From positions 1 to 8,663 of the forward strand of contig CALPPS020000089.1 in NCBI GenBank assembly GCA_943325515.2: 8,663 nt of DNA, given 5' to 3'. The stretch is from Flavobacterium psychrophilum. GTDB taxonomy: Bacteria; Bacteroidota; Bacteroidia; Flavobacteriales; Flavobacteriaceae. Below the pieces are notes generated by a model that was given only the letters and a program-made list of their open reading frames with translations, ran no database searches and was not told where the DNA came from. Of this stretch, positions 1 through 5,424 are shown one piece after another (the stretch's first letter is position 1; each line of letters begins with the position of its first letter). The position numbers and the translations under genes were made by a program.

Positions 1-29
1 GCGGCGTTTAAAAAGGAAAACCTATCCAT
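1..29 (-). CDS. sucA: 2-oxoglutarate dehydrogenase E1 component, N-terminal fragment
   Basis: Only the first nine full codons and two bases of the next are present; the gene continues past the left edge. Reading leftwards from the ATG at 29-27 gives MDRFSFLNA, followed by GC, which must begin another Ala. This matches, from memory, the highly conserved start of the E1 component (thiamine diphosphate-dependent 2-oxoglutarate dehydrogenase, TCA cycle, cytoplasm) in Flavobacteriia. The call is supported by an exact TAnnTTTG promoter element upstream on the same strand. It also fits the next gene being a small barrel protein that I associate with this locus. There is no Shine-Dalgarno sequence, as is usual in this phylum. 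Nine residues are little evidence, so the identification rests on recognition and not on domains. Confidence 0.7.
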
Positions 30-71
30 AGCTGTATGAGTAAATAGTCTTTATTTTTAGAAAATCAGATG

Positions 72-103
72 CAAAAGTATGATATTTGTTCTACTCTTTC
101 AAT
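72..103 (-). promoter_or_regulatory. Candidate Bacteroidota promoter for the leftward sucA fragment
   Basis: On the minus strand TACTTTTG (79-72) fits the TAnnTTTG -7 consensus exactly. It is preceded by ATTG (103-100), close to the TTTG -33 box, with a 20-base spacer, the spacing expected for the primary sigma factor of this phylum. The start codon at 29 lies about 43 bases downstream of the -7 box, leaving a short untranslated leader. No transcript data are available. Confidence 0.45.
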
Positions 104-119
104 GTTTTTAATACATTTA
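85..119 (+). promoter_or_regulatory. Weak candidate promoter for the rightward barrel gene
   Basis: TTTG at 85-88 is followed after 23 bases by TACATTTA at 112-119, which has one mismatch to TAnnTTTG. The start codon at 143 is 23 bases further on. The spacer is at the long end of the accepted range. The element would overlap the opposing sucA promoter, so both genes would be driven from the same intergenic region of about 110 bases. Such AT-rich sequence gives many near matches by chance. Confidence 0.28.
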
Positions 120-142
120 TCACTAATTAAACATAACTATCT

Positions 143-694
143 ATGATGAAGAAGAAGAATTTTAAAACTTTAATTAGAACGTTGTACTTTCTTTTTTTAT
201 TTGGAACCCCGTTTACTGTTTTATCACAAGAAAAACCTTTACCAAAAGCCAAAACAAATGATTTTTGGAACCATGTTCAGTTGGGTGGAGGTTTCGGATT
301 AGGAATTGGAAATGATTTTACCAATATTACCCTAGCACCCAGTGCAATTTATAATTTTAATGAGTATTTTGCTTTAGGAACGGGATTGCAATACAGTTAT
401 TTGAAACAAAAAAGGTATTATTCTTCTAATGTTATTGGCGGCAGTATTATTGGATTATTCAATCCTATTGATGAAGTACAATTATCACTTGAAGTTGAGG
501 AGGTGAATGTTTCCAATACTTATGAAGATTTAGGAGGAAATTTAAAAACTAATTTTTGGAATACTGGGTTGTATCTTGGTGCAGGTTATAGATCTGGAAA
601 TGCTACCATTGGTGCAAGATATAACTTGCTTTTTGATAAAAATAAAGATATTTATGGCGAGGCTTTTATGCCGTTTGTTAGAGTTTATTTCTAA
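143..694 (+). CDS. Small outer-membrane beta-barrel protein (often misnamed alpha-ketoglutarate decarboxylase)
   Basis: This is a 183-residue exported protein. Residues 1-28 form a signal peptide: a Lys-rich start, a hydrophobic core at about 10-24, and a likely cleavage at V-L-S before Gln29. The mature part has alternating, aromatic and Gly-rich strands, for example LGGGFGLGIGN (48-58) and LYLGAGY (143-149). It ends in FVRVYF, and a C-terminal Phe is the classic signal for beta-barrel insertion into the outer membrane. With about 155 mature residues, an eight-stranded barrel is plausible. From memory, close relatives in Flavobacteriia are often labelled alpha-ketoglutarate decarboxylase. 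Nothing here supports an enzyme: there is no thiamine diphosphate motif and the length is far too short. The name probably leaked from the adjacent divergent sucA. Two consecutive ATGs (143 and 146) could both serve as starts. The 3' end overlaps the convergent gene by 17 bases. Its actual role is unknown. Confidence 0.82.
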   Translation: MMKKKNFKTLIRTLYFLFLFGTPFTVLSQEKPLPKAKTNDFWNHVQLGGGFGLGIGNDFTNITLAPSAIYNFNEYFALGTGLQYSYLKQKRYYSSNVIGGSIIGLFNPIDEVQLSLEVEEVNVSNTYEDLGGNLKTNFWNTGLYLGAGYRSGNATIGARYNLLFDKNKDIYGEAFMPFVRVYF

Positions 695-1034
695 ACCAAA
701 CCTTCATCCATTCTCGTTTTAAAATCAGAAAAGCTACTTGTTGGGATAATTCCATGATATCCGAACCATCCAATTTTTTTATTTGATCTTCAGAAACATC
801 TACAATATAAAGTAAACTTAAATATTCGGCAAATTTGTACTGAATCAATCTATAAATTTTTTCATGAAGTTGTGACTTTAACTCTTCTGGAAGGATATCA
901 AATGGCAAATCTATAGGTTCATTGGCAAAATTAAAATCCTTGTTCAATTGCTCAATGAGTTTTATATACAGGTTTTCTTTTTCGGCATCAGAAAGTAAAT
1001 TGTCTGTATTTAATGGTGCTATAAACAAGTTCAT
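678..1034 (-). CDS. Conserved-looking helical protein of unknown function, 118 aa
   Basis: I do not recognise the family. The product is 118 residues with no signal peptide, no clear membrane segment and no Cys, so it is probably cytoplasmic. It is rich in Leu, Ile, Lys, Glu and Asp and reads as mostly alpha-helical. There are helices at about 15-34, a Pro-containing turn at 40-50 (PIDLPFDILPEE), then helices at about 50-77, 80-88 and 91-113. The C-terminus is basic and aromatic (KREWMKVWFRNKL). The start at 1034 directly follows a run of six degenerate 7-base units and has no Shine-Dalgarno. It lies 106 bases downstream of the polyprenyl synthase gene on the same strand and could be co-transcribed with it. 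Its last codons overlap the convergent barrel gene by 17 bases. Reading frame and composition resemble real genes of the window, so I consider it genuine. Confidence 0.68.
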   Translation of the reverse strand: MNLFIAPLNTDNLLSDAEKENLYIKLIEQLNKDFNFANEPIDLPFDILPEELKSQLHEKIYRLIQYKFAEYLSLLYIVDVSEDQIKKLDGSDIMELSQQVAFLILKREWMKVWFRNKL

Positions 1035-1076
1035 TTAAGATTTAAGATTAACAATTTTTAATTTTTGATTTGAAAT
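1035..1076 (-). repeat. Degenerate 7-base tandem repeat abutting a start codon (6 units)
   Basis: Read on the minus strand, in the sense of the gene that starts at 1034, the 42 bases divide into six 7-mers: ATTTCAA, ATCAAAA, ATTAAAA, ATTGTTA, ATCTTAA, ATCTTAA. The ATG follows immediately. Every unit begins with AT and five of six end in AA; the last two units are identical. The same unit type (ATCTnAA) precedes the RND pump gene at 5387-5414 in the same sense orientation. Function is unknown. It may simply be a decayed slippage-generated repeat in AT-rich DNA. Confidence 0.45.
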
Positions 1077-1109
1077 TATGTCGTTGGTTTTGATTTAATA
1101 CCCTTGTGA

Positions 1110-1137
1110 AATCATCATTCCTCAATCATCAATCAAG
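1110..1137. repeat. Second short 7-base periodic stretch in the same gap
   Basis: On the plus strand four consecutive 7-mers read AATCATC, ATTCCTC, AATCATC and AATCAAG, and another AATC follows into the polyprenyl synthase stop codon. Two units are identical and lie 14 bases apart. The sequence motif and register differ from the neighbouring repeat at 1035-1076, so it is listed separately. It lies in the 3' flank of the minus-strand polyprenyl synthase gene. I see no stable terminator hairpin there. Confidence 0.3.
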
Positions 1138-1140
1138 AAT

Positions 1141-2115
1141 CTATACATTTCTATTCATCAAGTTTTCTCCAAAAGCTTTCAATAGTACTTTCTTTTCTTT
1201 ACTAATATCAATTTTTTCTAAAGTTTCAAAGGCTTTAAAAGTGTACTCTTGTATGGCTTTTTGTGTCGCTTCGCTTGCACCAGTAGTATTGAATATTTCT
1301 TTTACTGAAGCTATTTTATCCTTATTATCATTTGGTTGAATGGAAAATAAATGCAGTAATTGTTCTTTCTTATCTGGCTTTGCAAACTCAATAGCTTTCA
1401 AATATAAATAGGTTTTTTTATTTTCAATGATATCGCCACCTACTTGTTTTCCGAAGGTTTTAGGGTTCCCAAAAGCATCTAGATAATCATCTTGTATTTG
1501 AAATGCTAAACCAAGATTCAATCCAAAATCATAAATCAAATTGGCATTTCCTTCCGAAGTTTCGGCTACAATTGCGCCCATTTTCATGGCAGCGCCAACT
1601 AAAACAGCCGTTTTATATTCAATCATTTTCAAATATTCTGGAATCGTAACATTATCTCGGGTTTCAAAATCAACATCATATTGTTGTCCTTCGCAAACTT
1701 CAAGAGCTGTTTTGCTAAACAATTTTGCCAACTCTTGAAAAATTTTCGGCTCGTATTCTTCAAAATATTGATACGCTAGAATCAACATAGCGTCTCCCGA
1801 TAGAATTCCGGTATTGATATTCCACTTTTCATGAACTGTTTCGTTGCCGCGTCGCAAAGGTGCATCATCCATAATATCATCATGTATGAGTGAAAAATTA
1901 TGAAAAACCTCAACTGCTGTAGCTGCTGGCAAAGCTTTGTTGCAATCTGCATCAAAAACCTCTGCAGCCATTAATGTTAAAACAGGACGCAATCTTTTGC
2001 CCCCAAGTGATAAAATATATCCTATAGGTTCATATAGATTTTTTGGTTCTTTTTTTGAAATAAGATTTTTGAAATGTACTGAAACTATGTCTTGATAATC
2101 TGAAATAGCGAGCAT
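1141..2115 (-). CDS. Trans-polyprenyl (geranylgeranyl-type) diphosphate synthase
   Basis: This 324-residue class I isoprenyl diphosphate synthase condenses isopentenyl diphosphate onto an allylic diphosphate in the cytoplasm. It would supply chains for quinones or carotenoids. Family motifs appear in order: GGKRLRP (38-44, diphosphate binding), the first Asp-rich motif DDIMD (79-83) followed by LRRG (87-90), GQQYD (143-147), EYKTA (166-170, catalytic Lys), and the second Asp-rich motif QDDYLD (208-213) followed by a Lys pair at 233-234. The first Asp motif lacks the two-residue insertion of bacterial farnesyl synthases (DDxxxxD). This points to a geranylgeranyl- or longer-chain enzyme; Phe74, five residues before the motif, may limit chain length. 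Product length cannot be fixed from sequence. The gene is divergent from the tetR gene across 139 bases. A weak promoter candidate on its strand is AATATTTG (2148-2141) with TTTA 19 bases upstream. The stop codon is TAG, and there is no Shine-Dalgarno. Confidence 0.93.
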   Translation of the reverse strand: MLAISDYQDIVSVHFKNLISKKEPKNLYEPIGYILSLGGKRLRPVLTLMAAEVFDADCNKALPAATAVEVFHNFSLIHDDIMDDAPLRRGNETVHEKWNINTGILSGDAMLILAYQYFEEYEPKIFQELAKLFSKTALEVCEGQQYDVDFETRDNVTIPEYLKMIEYKTAVLVGAAMKMGAIVAETSEGNANLIYDFGLNLGLAFQIQDDYLDAFGNPKTFGKQVGGDIIENKKTYLYLKAIEFAKPDKKEQLLHLFSIQPNDNKDKIASVKEIFNTTGASEATQKAIQEYTFKAFETLEKIDISKEKKVLLKAFGENLMNRNV

Positions 2116-2193
2116 GTAATTTTTTTTGGCTAAAGTAATTCAAATATTGCTTTTAATCAAGAAAGAGTAAAATGTTAAATAATTGCAAAACTA

Positions 2194-2223
2194 TGGAAAC
2201 TATTTACGTGTTTAAAGTTTCCA
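2194..2223. promoter_or_regulatory. Likely operator: 8-bp inverted repeat TGGAAACT-N14-AGTTTCCA
   Basis: The two arms (2194-2201 and 2216-2223) are perfectly complementary and are separated by 14 bases. The palindrome surrounds the -33 box and ends three bases before the -7 box of the tetR promoter, a position where a bound repressor would block RNA polymerase. TetR-family regulators next to efflux genes usually bind such a site and repress their own operon. A further TGGAAACT half-site lies at 2256-2263 over the start codon. Binding by this particular regulator is inferred, not shown. Confidence 0.55.
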
Positions 2224-2234
2224 AGTTATCTTTG
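2203..2234 (+). promoter_or_regulatory. Promoter of the tetR-RND efflux operon
   Basis: TATCTTTG at 2227-2234 is an exact match to the Bacteroidota -7 element TAnnTTTG. TTTA at 2203-2206 is a one-mismatch -33 element with a 20-base spacer. Transcription should begin around 2240, leaving a leader of roughly 15 bases before the ATG at 2255. The -33 box and most of the spacer lie inside the inverted repeat at 2194-2223, consistent with repressor control. Confidence 0.55.
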
Positions 2235-2254
2235 CCTCAGATTTCTACATAACT

Positions 2255-2854
2255 ATGGAAACTAAAATTATAGAAAAAGCAACAGAAATGTATTTAACAC
2301 TTGGATTCAAAAGTGTTACGATGGATGATATTGCTTCAACTATGGGGATTTCAAAAAAAACTATTTACCAACATTTTGAAAACAAAAATGATTTAGTAGA
2401 AGCAGTTACGATGAACTTATTTGAAACCATTTCATGTGGAATTGATGAGATTGTCTTTTTAAATCAAAATCCAATAGAAGAGCTCTTTACTATTAAAGAT
2501 TTCGTAATAAAAAATTTGAAAGACGACAGCACTTCTCCTCTATATCAATTACAAAGATATTATCCTCAAATTCACAAAACCTTGATGTCTCGGCAGTTTG
2601 AAAAAATGGGCGATTGTGTGTTAGAAAATCTTAAAAAAGGTATTGAACAAGGTTTGTTTAGAGATACTATCAATCTTGAATTAATAGGCCGTTTTTATTT
2701 TGCAGGCATGACAAGCATAAAAGACACCCAACTTTTTAATCCTATACATTTTAGCACAATAGAAGTACAAGAAACCTATTTAGAATACCATTTACGTGGG
2801 ATTTCTACCGAAAAAGGGCTAACGGTTTTAGAACAATTATTGAAAAATAAATAA
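2255..2854 (+). CDS. TetR/AcrR-family transcriptional repressor of the efflux operon
   Basis: The protein has 199 residues, the normal length for the family. The N-terminal DNA-binding domain spans about residues 3-50 and shows the family signature: an opening helix ending in LGFKSVTMDDIA (16-27), then the helix-turn-helix MGISKKTIYQHF (30-41) and KNDLVEAV (44-51). Residues 55-199 are a helical ligand and dimer domain too divergent to name a ligand; it contains Cys61 and Cys121. The ATG at 2255 is the only reasonable start, because an in-frame stop lies at 2213-2215 with no other ATG between. It is the first gene of a rightward cluster, with the tolC-like gene only 8 bases downstream. It therefore probably represses itself and the pump through the palindrome at 2194-2223. 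The inducer is unknown, and activation instead of repression cannot be excluded. Confidence 0.92.
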   Translation: METKIIEKATEMYLTLGFKSVTMDDIASTMGISKKTIYQHFENKNDLVEAVTMNLFETISCGIDEIVFLNQNPIEELFTIKDFVIKNLKDDSTSPLYQLQRYYPQIHKTLMSRQFEKMGDCVLENLKKGIEQGLFRDTINLELIGRFYFAGMTSIKDTQLFNPIHFSTIEVQETYLEYHLRGISTEKGLTVLEQLLKNK

Positions 2855-2862
2855 TCATCAAT

Positions 2863-4212
2863 ATGAAAAACAAAATACTACTTAGTTTTCTCTTTACGGT
2901 AATCTTACTGCAAGCTCAAGACAATCCTCAAAACTATTCCTTTAGTTTGCAACAAGCCATTGATCATGCCCTGGAACACAACTATAATGTTATTAATGCT
3001 AAAAGAGATATTGAGTCGGCTAAACAAAAAAAAAGGGAAACCACAGCTGCTGGTTTGCCTCAAATAAATGGTAATTTAGGTTATTTGCAAAACATTGATT
3101 TCACATTACAAGGAGTTTCAGGAAATGCTTTCATTCCTGGTGGCGATCCAAATAGCATTTCACTTTTTGCTTTTGGAACAAAACAATCTATGACATCAAG
3201 TTTAACCTTGAGCCAATTAATTTTTGATGGTTCTTATATAGTGGCGCTTCAAGCATCGAAGACCTATTTAAAATATTATGAAAATGCAAATATAAAAACC
3301 AGTACTGATATCAAAGAAATGGTAATTAATGCCTATGGAAATGTTTTATTAGCAGCAGAAAGTGTTGCAATACTTGAAAAAAATAAAGCTATTTTATCCA
3401 AAACATTATCAGATACACAAGAAACCTTCAAAAATGGTTTGATTGAAGAAGAAAATGTAGAACAGCTTCAAATTACTTTAGCTTCTGTAAATAGTAATTT
3501 GAGCAACACAAAAAGGCTTTTGGACATTGCTAAAAAGATGTTGAAATTCACTTTGGGAATCGATGTTAATGCTGATATGACACTTACCGATAAACTAGAT
3601 ACTTTAACAACATCAAACTTAGACTTAGCATTTAATCAAAATGATTTTACGGTTACCAATAACATTAATTATCAAATTGCCTCTAATTTTCAAGAACAAC
3701 GTTCACTAGAATTAAAACTAGAAAAAAGCAAAGCGCTACCTTCACTTGGCGCGGCATTTAATTTTGGTTACAACTCTTTTGCCAATGATTTTTCATTTGC
3801 AGACAGCAATCAGAAATGGAATAGATTTTCTAATGTTAGCGTGAGTTTAAATGTTCCTGTTTTCAGTAGTCTCGGAAGAAGTGCTAAAACACAACAAGCC
3901 AAAATTGCTTTTGAACAAGCCAAAACACAATTGACACAAACCGAACAACAATTGAAATTAGAATATGAAAAAGCCAAAAGCGAATATGAATTCAGCATTG
4001 AAGAATATGCAACTTCTAAAAGCAATTTGAGTTTAGCGGAACGTATAGAGAAAAAACAACAAATCAAATTTACCGAAGGATTATCATCAAGTTTTGATTT
4101 CAGCGAAGCACAAAGACAATTGTATTCAGCGCAACAAAATTATTTACAATCCATGGTGAATATCATCAACAAAAAAGCAACTTTAGAAAAATTAATCAAT
4201 AAAAATCAATAA
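2863..4212 (+). CDS. TolC-family outer-membrane efflux factor
   Basis: The 449-residue product is the outer-membrane channel of a tripartite efflux system. A signal peptide covers residues 1-18, with cleavage at L-Q-A before Gln19. Two homologous OEP halves are visible. Each has an LP motif starting a strand (LPQINGNLGY at 65-74; LPSLGAAFNFGY at 292-303), a following strand-loop element (LSQLIFDGSY at 116-125; LNVPVFSSLGR at 329-339), and long charged, Gln-rich coiled-coil helices (about 135-230 and 340-445). The motifs GLIEEENVEQLQ (192-203) and GLSSSFDFSEAQRQL (406-420) are the repeated hairpin segments before the second helix of each half. Length fits the family. The gene lies between the regulator (8-base gap) and the adaptor (9-base gap), so it is surely in one operon with them. 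There is no Shine-Dalgarno. A run of nine A bases at 3026-3034 falls in Lys codons. Confidence 0.94.
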   Translation: MKNKILLSFLFTVILLQAQDNPQNYSFSLQQAIDHALEHNYNVINAKRDIESAKQKKRETTAAGLPQINGNLGYLQNIDFTLQGVSGNAFIPGGDPNSISLFAFGTKQSMTSSLTLSQLIFDGSYIVALQASKTYLKYYENANIKTSTDIKEMVINAYGNVLLAAESVAILEKNKAILSKTLSDTQETFKNGLIEEENVEQLQITLASVNSNLSNTKRLLDIAKKMLKFTLGIDVNADMTLTDKLDTLTTSNLDLAFNQNDFTVTNNINYQIASNFQEQRSLELKLEKSKALPSLGAAFNFGYNSFANDFSFADSNQKWNRFSNVSVSLNVPVFSSLGRSAKTQQAKIAFEQAKTQLTQTEQQLKLEYEKAKSEYEFSIEEYATSKSNLSLAERIEKKQQIKFTEGLSSSFDFSEAQRQLYSAQQNYLQSMVNIINKKATLEKLINKNQ

Positions 4213-4221
4213 AAATTTGAC

Positions 4222-5361
4222 ATGAAAAAAATACTTTACCTCTCAGCAATATCTCTGTTTTTAATATCGTGTGCTAACTCGAACAAAACAGAAAACATAG
4301 ATGATTTAATCAAAGCCAAAAACGTCAAAGTCTTAAACCAAAAGAAAGCTTTACTTCAAGCAGACATAACAAAAATTGAAGAAGCATTAGCAACACTTGA
4401 TATAAAAAAAGAAGAAGCCTTAGTTTCTGTTGCTACAGTTCAAGATACTATTTTTAATCACTATCTTGAAATACAAGGAAATGTAGATACTAAAGAAAAT
4501 ATTATTGTACAAACAGAATTTAGCGGAACGCTAACCTCACTAACGGTAAAAGCTGGACAAAGGGTTTCCAAAGGACAAATTCTTGGAAGAGTTGATGATG
4601 GTGGAATGAGCCAACAATTGGCTAGTTTGGAAAATCAGTACTCGTTAGCAAAAACCACTTATGAGAGACAAAAAAATCTTTGGGACAAAAAAATCGGTTC
4701 TGAAATTCAGTTTCTTCAAGTACACACTCAAATGATAGCTGCACAAAAAGGTGTTGCACAAATGAAATCACAATTGGCAAAAACTGTAATTCGTGCTCCA
4801 TTTAGCGGCACAATAGATGAAGTTTTTGTAGAAAAAGGTCAAGTCGTGGCGCCAAGTGTTCAAGGTTTGATGCGCATTGTAAACCTAGGGAGCATGTATG
4901 TTTCAACAAGTGTTCCTGAATCCTATATTGGAAAAGTAAAAGTAGGTGATCACGTTGAAGTTTTCTTGTCTTCTTTAAACAAAACTTATATAGGTAAAGT
5001 TCGTCAAGTTGGGAATTTTATCAATCCAAACAACAGAAGCTTTGGTGTTGAAGTTGGACTACCAAATCCAGATAATTTATTACGTCCAAATCAAGTTGCT
5101 AAGCTAAAAATTATTGATTACATCAATAAAAAAGTTGTTGTTGTTCCAACTAACGTAGTTCAAGAAGATGGAGAACAAAATAAATTTATTTTCACAGTAG
5201 ACAGAAGTAATGGTAAAACCGGAATAGCTAAAAAAGTAATCGTAACTGTAGGGAAAACTTCGGACAATGTTAGTGAAATTTTAAGCGGTTTAACTACTCA
5301 AGATATCATTGTAATAGAAGGCGTAAACAACATTTCAGAAGGAATGAAACTGAATTTCTAA
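4222..5361 (+). CDS. RND efflux periplasmic adaptor (membrane fusion) lipoprotein
   Basis: This is a 379-residue HlyD/AcrA-type adaptor that would bridge the inner-membrane pump and the TolC-like channel. Residues 1-16 are a lipoprotein signal ending in the lipobox L-I-S-Cys17, so the mature protein is lipid-anchored. Residues 25-68 form a heptad-like, Lys/Glu-rich helix that precedes the usual domains. The first lipoyl half-motif lies at about 95-125 (GTLTSLTVKAGQRVSKGQILG) interrupted by an alpha-hairpin at about 128-187. The second half-motif is at 189-209 (IRAPFSGTIDEVFVEKGQVV). A beta-barrel follows (about 222-300, with LLRPNQVAKLKI at 286-297), then a membrane-proximal domain to the end. 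The preceding tolC-like gene ends 9 bases upstream; the pump gene starts 63 bases downstream after a 7-base repeat. All expected domains are present and there is no sign of truncation. Confidence 0.94.
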   Translation: MKKILYLSAISLFLISCANSNKTENIDDLIKAKNVKVLNQKKALLQADITKIEEALATLDIKKEEALVSVATVQDTIFNHYLEIQGNVDTKENIIVQTEFSGTLTSLTVKAGQRVSKGQILGRVDDGGMSQQLASLENQYSLAKTTYERQKNLWDKKIGSEIQFLQVHTQMIAAQKGVAQMKSQLAKTVIRAPFSGTIDEVFVEKGQVVAPSVQGLMRIVNLGSMYVSTSVPESYIGKVKVGDHVEVFLSSLNKTYIGKVRQVGNFINPNNRSFGVEVGLPNPDNLLRPNQVAKLKIIDYINKKVVVVPTNVVQEDGEQNKFIFTVDRSNGKTGIAKKVIVTVGKTSDNVSEILSGLTTQDIIVIEGVNNISEGMKLNF

Positions 5362-5386
5362 TATCAAATTTTAGCTATTAAATATA

Positions 5387-5414
5387 AAAATCTAAAATCT
5401 GAAATCTAAAATCT
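5387..5414 (+). repeat. Four-unit 7-base tandem repeat (AAAATCT) before the pump gene
   Basis: Units at 5387-5393, 5394-5400, 5401-5407 and 5408-5414 read AAAATCT, AAAATCT, GAAATCT, AAAATCT, with a single substitution. The whole adaptor-to-pump gap is 63 bases, nine units long. Weaker 7-base periodicity (TATCAAA, TATTAAA, TATAAAA) extends back towards the adaptor stop. The sense motif ATCTnAA also occurs just before the start codon at 1034. It could affect translation initiation or mRNA processing, or be a neutral repeat. There is no promoter match inside it. Confidence 0.7.
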
Positions 5415-5424
5415 AATATTATAT

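Larger units (their letters stand above)
2189..2264 (+). repeat. Perfect 14-bp direct repeat flanking and overlapping the tetR start
   Basis: The sequence AACTATGGAAACTA occurs at 2189-2202 and again at 2251-2264, 62 bases apart (close to six helical turns). The second copy contains the tetR start codon and the codons Glu2 and Thr3. The first copy contains the left arm of the inverted repeat at 2194-2223. Because both copies carry TGGAAACT, this pair may mark repeated regulator half-sites. A chance or duplicated copy of the start region is the alternative. Confidence 0.6.

Noticed and set aside
683..696. Small inverted repeat GTTTA-TTTC-TAAAC between the convergent genes as a terminator
   Set aside because: Five A/T-rich base pairs, no U-tract, and it sits within both coding ends; too weak to call.
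1106..1738. Plus-strand open frames at 1106-1339 and 1541-1738
   Set aside because: They are antisense to the well-supported polyprenyl synthase gene and show no family features.
2193..2252. A 19-codon frame starting ATGGAAACT and ending TAA just before the tetR ATG, as a possible leader peptide
   Set aside because: Most of it lies upstream of the predicted transcription start and inside the promoter and operator, so it would not be on the mRNA; its resemblance to the tetR start comes from the 14-bp repeat.
3026..3034. Run of nine A bases in the tolC-like gene as a phase-variation tract
   Set aside because: The frame is intact, the run simply encodes Lys codons in an A-rich genome, and there is no second in-frame design that would suggest switching.
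3810..4067. Minus-strand open frame opposite the tolC-like gene
   Set aside because: Cys- and Leu-rich antisense shadow of Gln/Lys-rich helical codons in a clear gene.
5362..5424. Separate promoter for the pump gene in the adaptor-pump gap
   Set aside because: No TAnnTTTG or TTTG pair with suitable spacing is present; the gap is filled by the 7-base repeat.
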